A stretch of DNA of 64,000 nucleotides from Gp6-AA40 sp035711805 (GTDB lineage: Bacteria > Acidobacteriota > Vicinamibacteria > Vicinamibacterales > UBA2999). Shown here in pieces: positions 32,632 to 40,370 of the stretch. Positions within the stretch are counted from its first letter, which is position 1, and every line of letters starts with the position of its first letter. The notes below the pieces were generated by a model. The model saw nothing but the letters and a program-made list of their open reading frames with translations. It did no database searches and was not told where the DNA came from. The position numbers and the translations under genes are program-made. The stretch spans positions 62,001 through 126,000 of the forward strand of contig DASTBV010000147.1 in the NCBI GenBank assembly GCA_035711805.1, written 5' to 3'.

Positions 32632-32657
32632 CGACCTTCAGGTCGGCCTGTCAGGCC
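32632..32657 (+). repeat. Double hairpin between convergent murA and lolA
   Basis: CGACC-TTCA-GGTCG (32632-32645) and GGCCTG-T-CAGGCC (32645-32657) follow one another in the 41-base gap between the two convergent genes. They may act as a bidirectional terminator. The TTCA loop is shared with the 28 bp repeat family. Confidence 0.55.
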
Positions 32658-32659
32658 TT

Positions 32660-33340
32660 TCAGCGTCCGTCGTCTGTAACGACCTTGACGCCTGATGGGA
32701 CTCGGAAAACGAAGTCCCGGTCGGGCAGGCCGCGATTCTCTCTCATGTTGCTGAACGTCAGCGTCGATTCGCCGCCCTGGTGGTCCCGCGTCATGAGCGC
32801 GCGAATCTGGAGCGTGCCCGGATCGAGCGCGACGACGAGGTACTGGTACTCCGGCTCGTTCTTGCGCGGGACGAGTTTCAACGCCACACTGCCCTGAACC
32901 GGCGTCTCTGCGTAACTGGCGGTGAAGTCCCGGGCGATGTCGCCGCGGCCGCTCAGGAACAGATCGGGCGTGCTGGCCTGACTCGCGACGTCTCTCTCCA
33001 CCACCTGCTTGTCTTCCGGCACGTACCAGTACAGCTTCACGCCGTCCGACACCAGTTCTTTGCGCTCCGGCTTCGTGTAGGTCCAGCGCATCTTGCCGGG
33101 CTTTTTGATCGCCACCGTCCCGCGTTCCTGCGACTGCGTCTTCAGCACGCCGGCGCGGTAACTCTGGACGAAATCGGCAGAGAAGTCGCGAATCGACTGA
33201 TAACGTGCCTGCAGTTCCCTGGCAAGCGCGTCCGGCGACTTGCCAGCCTGTGCAGCGTTTGTCGCGCCCTGGCCGGCGATGACCGGCGCAAAGGTCGTGG
33301 TCACCGTAAGAGCGAGAAGGACGATCAGTTTTCGAGCCAC
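32660..33340 (-). CDS. lolA: Outer-membrane lipoprotein carrier protein LolA
   Basis: LolA shuttles lipoproteins across the periplasm and marks a diderm envelope. The signal peptide is near MARKLIVLLALTVTTTFAPV. The core has LQARYQSIRDFSADFVQSY, QERGTVAIKKPGKMRWTYTK (the MRW motif), LVSDGVKLYWYVPEDKQV and a C-terminal FSNMRENRGLPDRDFVFRVP. The length of 226 aa is normal. The GTG start at 33340 overlaps the DUF2723 gene by 16 bases; the longer upstream frame is a shadow. Last gene of the PolX-like/DUF2723/lolA run. Confidence 0.9.
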   Translation of the reverse strand: MARKLIVLLALTVTTTFAPVIAGQGATNAAQAGKSPDALARELQARYQSIRDFSADFVQSYRAGVLKTQSQERGTVAIKKPGKMRWTYTKPERKELVSDGVKLYWYVPEDKQVVERDVASQASTPDLFLSGRGDIARDFTASYAETPVQGSVALKLVPRKNEPEYQYLVVALDPGTLQIRALMTRDHQGGESTLTFSNMRENRGLPDRDFVFRVPSGVKVVTDDGR

Positions 33341-35331
33341 GTCTTTTTGAGCATAGCACCTGAGCCGCGGGCGACCTGCTGAGGTACAGACGCCGGCATC
33401 CGCAGCCTGGCCTTCGGAGCGTATAAGCCGGCGGCGTAGCTGACGGCCGGCGATCCGTCCGGCTCGAACCACACGAGGCTGACGCCGCGCTCGATCGTCA
33501 GCACCGGCTCGCGCCCGCGCAGGACGTGACCAAACCCGGCCCGGCGGAACGTGTCGAACGGCAGCCACGACTCGATGCGCACCGCGAATGGGTCGCCGAG
33601 AATCGTGAACGCCGATCGGAATGGACGGTTCGATTCGCGATGCTCGGCGCCGGGTTCACCGCTGATCCCGGCCCAGACCTGGTAGCGTGCCGCGCTTCGG
33701 GGTGGAGCCGATCCACCGGCGAGGATCGCGAGCGCCCGATCGAAATCGTCGATGTCGACCGCTTCGCCTCCTGCAGGCTCGAGCAGTGTCAGAACGTAGG
33801 GCGTGCCGCGCGGGAGTGCCTCAACGCGATCGGCAATTCCTCGCGGCGGGACGGTGTCTGCCGCGAGAGGAAAGAACGTTCCGTATGCGCTCACAACGCG
33901 GGCAGCGGCGTTGCCGGCGAGCACGACGTCGCGGCCGATCGCATGGTTGTCGGCCACCAGGAACGGAAGATGCGGCAGCACCTCTGCGGCTCGGCGCCAT
34001 GCCAGCTGGCGCCGTTCGTATCGCGACGAATACAGGAGCGCGTTTTCCAGCTGCCAGTCCATGTCGGAGAGAAGCACGGCATTCGTGTCGCTGATGCCGG
34101 CGGTGACACCGGCGACGAAGGCATCGGCGCGCCGATCGCGGCTGCGGTCGGCACTTGGCCATGTATCCCACCCACGCCATCCTGCATACGCGAGCAGAGC
34201 TGCGATTGCGACACTCGACAGGAGGGGCACCCCTGAAAGGGACGCCCGACGAGTCGACGGCGTGTTGTCCGGAGGGCGTCCCTTGACGGAGCGCCATCCG
34301 GCAAACAGCGCGGCAATCGCCAGCGCGGTGAGCGCGTGACCGGGCAGAAAGAACACGTGAGGATCGCCGACGTTATAGGTGACGGCGAATATCGTGTTGA
34401 CGAGGTAGGCGCTGACAAAGAGCAGCGCCCATGGACGGGAGAAGAGCCATAGCCGGATGACGCCGGCGATGGCGAGCGCCAGACCGGCCAGTCCAAATTG
34501 CAGCCGCGCATCCCAGATCCACATCGCCATGCGTTCGGCGAGCTCACTCCGATCGACGCCGGCCATCATCGTGCCGCGCCAGTCCGACTTGGTTGCATCG
34601 AACCAGAACGTGGCGAGGCGATCGCTCCAACGCGGCGGCGCATCGATGTTCGTCCACACGAACAGGACGTTGGGCGCGTAGAGAAGAGCGCCGGCACCGG
34701 CGATGCCAATCGCCAGACCGATCGTGCCCGGCCGCAGGAGATCGCGCGGCCGCGGGTGCGCGAGCACGAGGAACAGCGCAAACGGCAGCAGCAGCAGAAG
34801 CATCGACAGGTGGTTGCCGAATGAAAGCGCATACACCGCGAAAAAGGCGGCGAGCCGGCGCCGTGTCGGCTGCTGGCTATACGCGTACAGCGCGAGCAGG
34901 CAGCAGGCGATCAGCGCGATGTGCAGGGTGTAGACCTCCGCGATGACCGACTGCGTCCAGAATGTGTGCGAGAAGGCGAGGAGCAGTCCGGCGGCGGCGC
35001 CGGCAGCGGCGCTCGTCGTCAGCAGGGCCGCGAAACACGTCAGCAGGCCTGCGGCGAGACCGCCCGCGAGCGCCGAGAACAGATTGAGTCCGCGCGCCGG
35101 GTTGTCCGGGCTGACGGCGAGGACGAACGGCCGTGCGAGTGAGTAATACAAGGGGTAGGCCTGCCGCGCGCTCGTCTCCGGCCACAGGACGGCTGCCTGA
35201 AAGCCGCCGGTGTCGCCCAGATCCACGCCGGGAAGCAGCGTGCGGGCGTACACGGAGAACGCAATCGTTCCCACCACGCACGCAACGAGAACGGCGCCCC
35301 TGAACGGGGGCCCTGCGTTATCCGCGCGCAC
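33325..35331 (-). CDS. DUF2723 multi-spanning membrane protein
   Basis: A 668 aa protein with roughly 11-13 membrane helices in the first ~440 residues (GTIAFSVYARTLLPGVDLGD, LAFSHTFWTQSVIAEVYTLH, FGNHLSMLLLLLPFALFLVL). The motif TFWTQSVIAEVYTLH is typical of DUF2723 proteins, which resemble lipid-linked glycosyltransferases. The C-terminal ~200 residues are soluble and probably periplasmic. GTG start at 35331 overlaps the upstream gene by 14 bases. A 10 bp inverted repeat (34238-34247 with 34274-34283) lies in the loop region encoding GRPPDNTPSTRRASLSG. Confidence 0.8.
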   Translation of the reverse strand: MRADNAGPPFRGAVLVACVVGTIAFSVYARTLLPGVDLGDTGGFQAAVLWPETSARQAYPLYYSLARPFVLAVSPDNPARGLNLFSALAGGLAAGLLTCFAALLTTSAAAGAAAGLLLAFSHTFWTQSVIAEVYTLHIALIACCLLALYAYSQQPTRRRLAAFFAVYALSFGNHLSMLLLLLPFALFLVLAHPRPRDLLRPGTIGLAIGIAGAGALLYAPNVLFVWTNIDAPPRWSDRLATFWFDATKSDWRGTMMAGVDRSELAERMAMWIWDARLQFGLAGLALAIAGVIRLWLFSRPWALLFVSAYLVNTIFAVTYNVGDPHVFFLPGHALTALAIAALFAGWRSVKGRPPDNTPSTRRASLSGVPLLSSVAIAALLAYAGWRGWDTWPSADRSRDRRADAFVAGVTAGISDTNAVLLSDMDWQLENALLYSSRYERRQLAWRRAAEVLPHLPFLVADNHAIGRDVVLAGNAAARVVSAYGTFFPLAADTVPPRGIADRVEALPRGTPYVLTLLEPAGGEAVDIDDFDRALAILAGGSAPPRSAARYQVWAGISGEPGAEHRESNRPFRSAFTILGDPFAVRIESWLPFDTFRRAGFGHVLRGREPVLTIERGVSLVWFEPDGSPAVSYAAGLYAPKARLRMPASVPQQVARGSGAMLKKTWLEN
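34238..34283 (+). repeat. Inverted repeat inside the DUF2723 gene
   Basis: AGGGACGCCC (34238-34247) and GGGCGTCCCT (34274-34283) are perfect inverted copies separated by 26 bases. They lie in the stretch coding for a Pro/Ser/Arg-rich loop between membrane segments, consistent with a small inserted element. Confidence 0.5.
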
Positions 35332-36607
35332 GTTTTCGGGCGACGAACGCGCGCACCTCGTCGAGGCCGCGTGTGTTGAGCACGTGCTCCGGCCCGATCC
35401 ATCCGCGGCGAGCGGTGCCCACGCCGAAGCGCATCTGCCGGCCAAGTCCGTCCGACCGGTGACAATCGCTGTCGATGACGAGCGTTACGCCTGCGGCGAC
35501 CGCGCGGCGCGCGAGCGCGCCGTCGAGATCGAGATGACCCGGGGCGCCGTCCACTTCCATGGCCGTTCCGGTTTCCGCGGCAGCCGCGAACAGCGCATCG
35601 AAGTCGAGCGGGTAACCGCTCGAGCGCCCGGGCGTCCGGTTGGCGGGGTGGGTAATGACATTGACGAGCGGATGCCGGATCGCACGCAGGTACCGCTCGG
35701 TCAGCTTCGACGCATCATGGCCGGCGTGGTCGTGCAGCGAGGCGAGGACGATGTCGAAACCGGCAAGTTGCTCGTCGTCGAAGTCGAGCGAACCGTCGTG
35801 CATGATATCGACTTCGACGCCGTGCAGGATCTGCACGCGCTTGACGCGCGCGCCGGCCCTCTGGATGTCTGCGCCCTGCCGGCGGATGTCGGATGCGGCC
35901 AGCTGGCGCGAGGCCGGCGCTCGTTCCGAGTGGTCGGTGATGGCGATGTATTCATATCCGAGCTGCTGGCTCGCGAATGCCATCTGCTCGATCGAGTCGC
36001 GTCCATCGCTCCAGGTACTGTGCATATGGAGATCGCCGCGGATATCGCCTGTGCTGACGAGCGGCGGCAGTTCGCCGCGCTCGGCGACGATGATTTCGTC
36101 GCCGTCCTCGCGAAGCTCGGGCGGAATCTCCGGCAGCTCCAGGTGGCGGTAGAAATCGGCTTCGGTGTCGCTGGACAGCGGCTGACCCTGGCGGTCGAGC
36201 AGGCGTGCCCGATCGAAGGTCAAGCCCAACCGCTGCGCACGCGTCTGGAGCGCGCTCGTGTGCGTTCGCGAACCGGTGTGCCAGACCAGCGCAGCGCCGG
36301 CCTCTTCCGGAACGGCGACGTGCACCGAGACCGTCCCGCGGTCGTTGCCGATGATGAGATGGGTTGCCGAGCGGGCGAGGATGACGGCGGCCGTCAGGCG
36401 CGCAAAGCCCGTCAGCACGTCATGGTGCGCAGCGGCGGGCGCCACTGCCAGCAGAGACACGTCGCCGACGGCCGGAGCGAAGCGGCGGAGGCTGCCGAGC
36501 GGCGTGATCGATCGCACCGGGAGGCCGGCCCGCTGTGCATCGCGCATGACCGTTGACGCGAGCATATGCGCACGGCCGAGAGGAATTCTGGTCGTTATCG
36601 ACGGCAC
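35318..36607 (-). CDS. PolX-like protein with degenerate polymerase core and intact PHP domain
   Basis: A 429 aa paralogue of the PolX at 20785-22512. The helix-hairpin-helix region is missing. The polymerase segment keeps the frame (GSLRRFAPAVGDVSLLAV) but the catalytic DID is DVS (Asp49, Ser51). The third Asp is replaced by His96 in VSVHVAVPEE. The C-terminal PHP domain appears complete: RGDLHMHSTWSDGRDS, YEYIAITDHSE, GVEVDIMHDG, VITHPANRTPG and IDSDCHRSDG. It is therefore more likely a PHP phosphoesterase or nuclease than a polymerase. GTG 36607 is uncertain; ATG 36565 is possible. It is the first gene of an operon with DUF2723 and lolA. Confidence 0.85.
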   Translation of the reverse strand: MPSITTRIPLGRAHMLASTVMRDAQRAGLPVRSITPLGSLRRFAPAVGDVSLLAVAPAAAHHDVLTGFARLTAAVILARSATHLIIGNDRGTVSVHVAVPEEAGAALVWHTGSRTHTSALQTRAQRLGLTFDRARLLDRQGQPLSSDTEADFYRHLELPEIPPELREDGDEIIVAERGELPPLVSTGDIRGDLHMHSTWSDGRDSIEQMAFASQQLGYEYIAITDHSERAPASRQLAASDIRRQGADIQRAGARVKRVQILHGVEVDIMHDGSLDFDDEQLAGFDIVLASLHDHAGHDASKLTERYLRAIRHPLVNVITHPANRTPGRSSGYPLDFDALFAAAAETGTAMEVDGAPGHLDLDGALARRAVAAGVTLVIDSDCHRSDGLGRQMRFGVGTARRGWIGPEHVLNTRGLDEVRAFVARKRARG

Positions 36608-36649
36608 GGAAGGGCTGGCGGCCGTGTGGCCCGCCGGCCATCGTGCATT

Positions 36650-36802
36650 GTGACACTAACGCGCCGGGGTTTGTTCGTCAGCAGACAACTCGGACGCGCG
36701 TTAGTGTCACGAAAAGACACAGGACATTACAGCGCGGCTTTGGTTGCCGCGTCGCCGCGCTGTGACACTGACGCGGTCCGCCTGAAGGCGGACACTACGT
36801 AC
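36650..36802 (+). repeat. Composite repeat region with 14 bp and 28 bp palindromic elements
   Basis: GTGACACTAACGCG (36650-36663) and its perfect inverse CGCGTTAGTGTCAC (36697-36710) are separated by 33 bases. A third direct copy with one change lies at 36762-36775. It is directly followed by an inverted exact copy of the 28 bp repeat of 6596-6623 (36775-36802). No coding capacity is evident in 36608-36833. Confidence 0.85.
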
Positions 36803-36833
36803 TCCAGCGACGAGGTTTGTTTTTGAGCGCCTG

Positions 36834-37094
36834 CTACGGCGTCAGCGTGCGCCGCCGGGTCATCATGCGATACAGCGCGAGCAGTACGACCGCGCCGACG
36901 AACGACATGAGGTAACCCGCCGGCTCGCCTTCGCCGTACCAGCCGAGCGCCCGGCCGGCGAAGCCGGCCAGCACGGCGCCGGCAATGCCGAGCAGCATGG
37001 TCACGATGATGCCGCCGGGATCGCGGCCAGGCATGATCAGCTTGGCCAGCGCTCCGACGACGAGACCGAACAACATCCATCCAAGAACGGCCAT
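36834..37094 (-). CDS. GlsB/YeaQ/YmgE-family small membrane protein
   Basis: An 86 aa protein with three membrane helices (MLFGLVVGALAKLIMPG, IIVTMLLGIAGAVLAGF, YLMSFVGAVVLLALYRMM). The GRDPGGIIVTMLLGIAGA motif is the signature of the transglycosylase-associated/GlsB family, which is often induced by stress. The function is not established. The ATG at 37094 has a purine-rich GAGGAAAAG directly upstream; the longer frame is a shadow. Confidence 0.88.
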   Translation of the reverse strand: MAVLGWMLFGLVVGALAKLIMPGRDPGGIIVTMLLGIAGAVLAGFAGRALGWYGEGEPAGYLMSFVGAVVLLALYRMMTRRRTLTP

Positions 37095-37239
37095 CTTTTC
37101 CTCCACCCGATCTGTGGTCCGCGCAGTGGCCCAGCGGGCAGGCGCGGACCCCGCCAGCGCTGGTTGCAAGCGTGTTGCCTGCCGTTCGAGTACCCGGGCT
37201 GTTGCAGCCGAGCTTTTTTCATGCGCGGGATTCGGTAGG

Positions 37240-37653
37240 ATGTGTCCGGTGTTCTTCGAGCTTCGCGACGCGCTCACGCTTCCGCCGCTCGTCGGCCGGC
37301 GGCCGGGCGTCGACCTCGTCAAGACCTCGCGCCGGTCGAACTTCGTTGCCAGCATCACCGTCAGCCGTGAGGCCGACGAGGACGTCGGATTCCGGGAGGT
37401 CTTCATCCAGGTGGACGGGAAGGACGTCGGCATGCTGCGGTTCGGCGACACCATCTCGCAGGAGCTTCCCGCCGGCCCGCATCGCATTCGAGCCCACAAC
37501 ACCCTGTTTTCGAAAACGCACGACGTGGTACTGCAGCCGGGCGAGCACGCACGGTTCGTGGCGATCAACCGCGCAGGGTGGGGCACCTTCGGCTTGCTGA
37601 TGATCCTCGGAGCCGCGCCTGTCTACCTGACGTTCGAGCGCGCGCGCGAGTAG
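37240..37653 (+). CDS. Hypothetical protein with C-terminal membrane helix
   Basis: A 137 aa protein. The central part (TVSREADEDVGFREVFIQVD, DVGMLRFGDTISQELPAGPHRIRAHNTL) is beta-rich and resembles PEGA-like domains. A single membrane helix closes the protein (GTFGLLMILGAAPVYL), followed by a short basic tail. The start is ATG 37240 or GTG 37249; no strong Shine-Dalgarno. It runs divergently from the GlsB gene. No named family is recognised. Confidence 0.65.
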   Translation: MCPVFFELRDALTLPPLVGRRPGVDLVKTSRRSNFVASITVSREADEDVGFREVFIQVDGKDVGMLRFGDTISQELPAGPHRIRAHNTLFSKTHDVVLQPGEHARFVAINRAGWGTFGLLMILGAAPVYLTFERARE

Positions 37654-37767
37654 ACGGCGCTTCGGCCCGGCGCCGGCGCCTTTGGCGGGAAGCGCCGTGG
37701 TAAACTCGATTTTGCGCGTGCAGCCGAGACGCTTGCCCGGCGGGCGCGCCTTCATTTCACTCCATCA

Positions 37768-37843
<76 letters not shown>

Positions 37844-37945
37844 CTCGACTCGGGCGCTTTGCGCCCTCGCTCGTGGCAGGCCAATACGTGAGCGTCCGAG
37901 TCGAGTGCCCTGAGCGAGCGGAGAAGTCCGCGCGAGTCGAAGGGC
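37844..37945 (+). repeat. Dispersed GC-rich repeat after tRNA-Ala
   Basis: The 137-base gap between the tRNA and the phosphofructokinase gene holds repeated CGAGTCGA and GAGCGAGCG words and short inverted pieces (GGGCGC-TTT-GCGCCC at 37851-37865). It resembles CCCTGAGCGA/GTCGAAGGG-type dispersed repeats known from many environmental genomes. Confidence 0.6.
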
Positions 37946-37980
37946 CGCTCGGATTGTGACCAGACCGCGCCAAAGCTCCG

Positions 37981-39063
37981 ATGCCCACGATTAAGAAAAT
38001 TGGCGTTCTGACCGGTGGAGGCGATGCGCCCGGTCTCAACGCCGTGATCCGCGCCGTCGTGAAGGCGGCGTCCAACTCGCAGATCCAGGTCGTGGGCCTG
38101 GAGGACAGCTTCGATGGGCTGATCTACCCGGAGAAGTCCCGCCTGCTGACGCCGCGCGACGTCACCGGCATCCTCAGGCTCGGCGGAACGATTCTCGGCA
38201 CCGTCAACCGCGGCGACCCGTTCGCCCAGCCGATCCAGACCCCCGAAGGCACGTTCGACTATGGCGACCGCGTCGTCGAGATGTTTCAGAAGATGGGCCT
38301 CGATGCGCTCGTCTGCATCGGTGGCGACGGCACGCTGGCGATTTCGTACGAGTTCTACAAGAAGGGCATCCCGCTGGTGTGCGTGCCGAAAACCATCGAC
38401 AACGACATCGTCGGGACGACGAGCTGCTTCGGATTCGACACGGCGGTCGATTTCGCGACGGAGTCGATCGACCGTCTGCACTCGACCGCAGAGGCCCACC
38501 GCCGCATCATGGTCGTCGAGGTCATGGGACGCTATGCCGGATGGATTGCGCTGCACAGCGGCGTCGCCGGCGGCGCCGACGTGATTCTCATTCCCGAGAT
38601 TGCGTACGATCTCGAACGCGTCGCGCAGTGCATCCGCAATCGTGACGACTGGGGCGCGCGCTTCAGCATCGTCGTCGTCGCCGAGGGGGCGCATGCAAAG
38701 AACCAGCGGGCGGCCGTCATCGCGGAAGCGCACACGGGCCACGCCGAGCGGCTCGGCGGAGAAGGCGCGCGCGTGGCGAAGCAGCTGGAGGAATTGACCG
38801 GCAAGGAGACCCGCTACGTGATCCTCGGCCACCTGCAGCGCGGCGGCAGCCCGACGGCGTTCGATCGCACGCTGGCGACGCGGTTCGGCGGCAAGGCCGT
38901 CGAACTGATCCTGAAAGGGCAGTTCGGCAAGATGGTGGCGAATCATCCGCCGGACCTCGTTCCCGTCCCGCTGGGTGAAGTCGTCGGCAAGACGAAGACC
39001 GTGCCGCTCGACTACGACCTCCTGACCACCGCCCGTGCGATGGGGGTGTCGTTTGGAGACTGA
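37981..39063 (+). CDS. 6-phosphofructokinase (mixed Gly/Lys signature)
   Basis: A 360 aa PfkA-family enzyme phosphorylating fructose 6-phosphate in glycolysis. N-terminal GVLTGGGDAPGLNAVIRA and CIGGDGTLAI (Gly117 in the GGDG position, as in ATP-dependent enzymes). PKTIDNDI (Lys137, as in PPi-dependent enzymes), VEVMGRYAGWIALH and the C-terminal LGHLQRGGSP. The Gly/Lys combination is found in actinobacterial-type PFKs whose phosphate donor differs between species, so ATP versus PPi cannot be decided. ATG start at 37981, following the tRNA-Ala and a repeat region. Confidence 0.92.
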   Translation: MPTIKKIGVLTGGGDAPGLNAVIRAVVKAASNSQIQVVGLEDSFDGLIYPEKSRLLTPRDVTGILRLGGTILGTVNRGDPFAQPIQTPEGTFDYGDRVVEMFQKMGLDALVCIGGDGTLAISYEFYKKGIPLVCVPKTIDNDIVGTTSCFGFDTAVDFATESIDRLHSTAEAHRRIMVVEVMGRYAGWIALHSGVAGGADVILIPEIAYDLERVAQCIRNRDDWGARFSIVVVAEGAHAKNQRAAVIAEAHTGHAERLGGEGARVAKQLEELTGKETRYVILGHLQRGGSPTAFDRTLATRFGGKAVELILKGQFGKMVANHPPDLVPVPLGEVVGKTKTVPLDYDLLTTARAMGVSFGD

Positions 39064-39100
39064 CGCGCGGTGGCTGCGAGCGGGCACCGGTCGGTCGAGG

Positions 39101-39171
39101 CATCTGACGCCGATCGGTGCAACGCGGCTGACGCTGATTGGTGCAAGACGTCTGACGCTGGTCGGTCCAAG
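39101..39171 (+). repeat. Imperfect ~24-base tandem repeat
   Basis: Three units of the form CTGACGCCGATCGGTGCAA (variants at 39105, 39129 and 39153) lie between the phosphofructokinase gene and the small membrane gene. The same sequence reappears inverted at 39681-39714 on the other side of that gene. Confidence 0.7.
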
Positions 39172-39210
39172 GGTGTCAATTCGCGGCGGGTGGTACGCGG
39201 AGAGACTGAG

Positions 39211-39657
39211 ATGTTGCGCTATCTGAAAGGTCTGCTGGCGGCGTTTCTACTATTTGGCCTTGCGTTCTTTGCGACATCTGTCGTGGCTAGCCAGTTGGGC
39301 AGGAGCAGACTCGTCAGCTGGCATTCGCTGATCGACATCTGGATTGGGTTCGGGGTGCCATCGCTGATCTTGTTGGCAGCTGGCATCGGCCCGATCGTTT
39401 TAGGAGTCAGTCACGCGGTTGGTGGCACATTATCCGTCCGCTCGGCAGGATTGCTCGGCACGGTGCTCAGTCCAATGCTCGCACTCGCGGTCATGCGACT
39501 CTATCCAGAAGGCGAGACCCTCGAGAACCTATTTCAGTACTGGCTCCGATTTCCCGGCCAATTCGTCCTGGGCGTCATTCCGTGCGCGGCAGCCACTGCG
39601 TTCTTTGCTGGTTGGGTCGCTTCTCATCAGCGGCGATCGCGACCGCAGACTGCCTAA
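39211..39657 (+). CDS. Membrane protein of unknown function, lower GC than neighbours
   Basis: A 148 aa protein with about four membrane helices (YLKGLLAAFLLFGLAFFATS, IWIGFGVPSLILLAAGIGPI, GLLGTVLSPMLALAVMRLYP, FVLGVIPCAAATAFFAGWVA). The ATG at 39211 has GGAGAG a short distance upstream; the frame before it is a repeat region. Its base composition is visibly more A/T-rich than the genes on both sides, and it is flanked by inverted copies of a ~15 bp repeat. It was probably gained by transfer or carried as a small cassette. No named family is recognised. Confidence 0.7.
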   Translation: MLRYLKGLLAAFLLFGLAFFATSVVASQLGRSRLVSWHSLIDIWIGFGVPSLILLAAGIGPIVLGVSHAVGGTLSVRSAGLLGTVLSPMLALAVMRLYPEGETLENLFQYWLRFPGQFVLGVIPCAAATAFFAGWVASHQRRSRPQTA

Positions 39658-39696
39658 CAGACGACGACCGAAGCGGCTTCACCGACCGGCGAAGTC

Positions 39697-39714
39697 TGAT
39701 TGCACCGACCGGCG
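39697..39714 (+). repeat. Right inverted copy flanking the membrane gene
   Basis: The 15 bases at 39700-39714 are complementary, with one change, to 39108-39122 on the far side of the gene at 39211-39657. A related copy lies at 39677-39692. Confidence 0.6.
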
Positions 39715-39743
39715 GAAGCGCGAATCGCACCTGCCTGCCTGCG

Positions 39744-40313
39744 TCAGTGACCGAGTAACTCCTGGTCCTTTTTCTTCTGCAGCTCGTCGATCGTCTTGAC
39801 GTGATCGTCGGTCATCTTCTGAATCTGGTCGAGACCCTTCCGCTCGTCGTCTTCCGAGATCTTGTGCTCCTTCAGGAGCTTTTTGAGGCGCTCGTTGGCA
39901 TCGCGGCGCACCTGGCGGACGGCGTTGCGGCCTTCCTCCGCCTGCTTGTGCACGTGCCGTGACAGCTCCTTGCGGCGTTCGTCGGTGAGGGAGGGGATCG
40001 GAATGCGGATGACCTTGCCGTCGTTCGCCGGGTTCAAGCCGAGGTCGGACGATCGGATCGCCTTTTCAATCGCTCCCATCAACGACGGGTCGAACGGCTG
40101 CGCGATCATCATCGACGGCTCGGGAATCGACAGGGTGGCGACCTGGTTGATCGGCATCTTCGAGCCGTAGGCCTCCACGTGAACGCTGTCGAGCAGACCG
40201 ACGGTGGCCCGTCCCGTTCGGACGTTCGCCATATCGCGGCGGACGCGGTCGATGCCGCCGTCCATCCGCGTTTTGACTTCCGCAAACATGCCTTTCAGAT
40301 CGCTGAATTCCAT
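39744..40313 (-). CDS. frr: Ribosome recycling factor
   Basis: RRF splits post-termination ribosomes with EF-G. A 189 aa protein with the typical RTGRATVGLLDSVHVEAYG, PINQVATLSIPEP and the domain II/III transition DGKVIRIPIPSLTDERRKEL. The C-terminal helix is KISEDDERKGLDQIQKMTDD. It lies downstream of pyrH, separated by a word-repeat hairpin; pyrH-frr is a conserved order. ATG at 40313. Confidence 0.97.
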   Translation of the reverse strand: MEFSDLKGMFAEVKTRMDGGIDRVRRDMANVRTGRATVGLLDSVHVEAYGSKMPINQVATLSIPEPSMMIAQPFDPSLMGAIEKAIRSSDLGLNPANDGKVIRIPIPSLTDERRKELSRHVHKQAEEGRNAVRQVRRDANERLKKLLKEHKISEDDERKGLDQIQKMTDDHVKTIDELQKKKDQELLGH

Positions 40314-40322
40314 GCTCTCACC

Positions 40323-40370
40323 TGGTTTGTGGTTGGTGGTTAGTCGCTGGCCGCGCTAACCACGAACTGG
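40323..40370 (+). repeat. Word-repeat hairpin (TGGTTAG type) between pyrH and frr
   Basis: The left arm (40323-40344) is made of heptads TGGTTTG, TGGTTGG, TGGTTAG. The right arm (40356-40370) carries the inverse. In the direction of transcription (minus strand) the right arm encodes the end of PyrH (PVRG) and its TAG stop. Confidence 0.8.

Noticed and set aside
39101..39171. A CRISPR array.
   Set aside because: The ~24-base units are directly adjacent with no spacers, they are imperfect, and no cas genes are present.
39649..39740. Possible integron attC site after the lower-GC membrane gene (GCCTAAC matches the RYYYAAC half-site).
   Set aside because: No matching GTTRRRY half-site follows within a plausible distance and no L-box pairing is seen. 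The sequence is better explained as part of the repeat flanking the gene.
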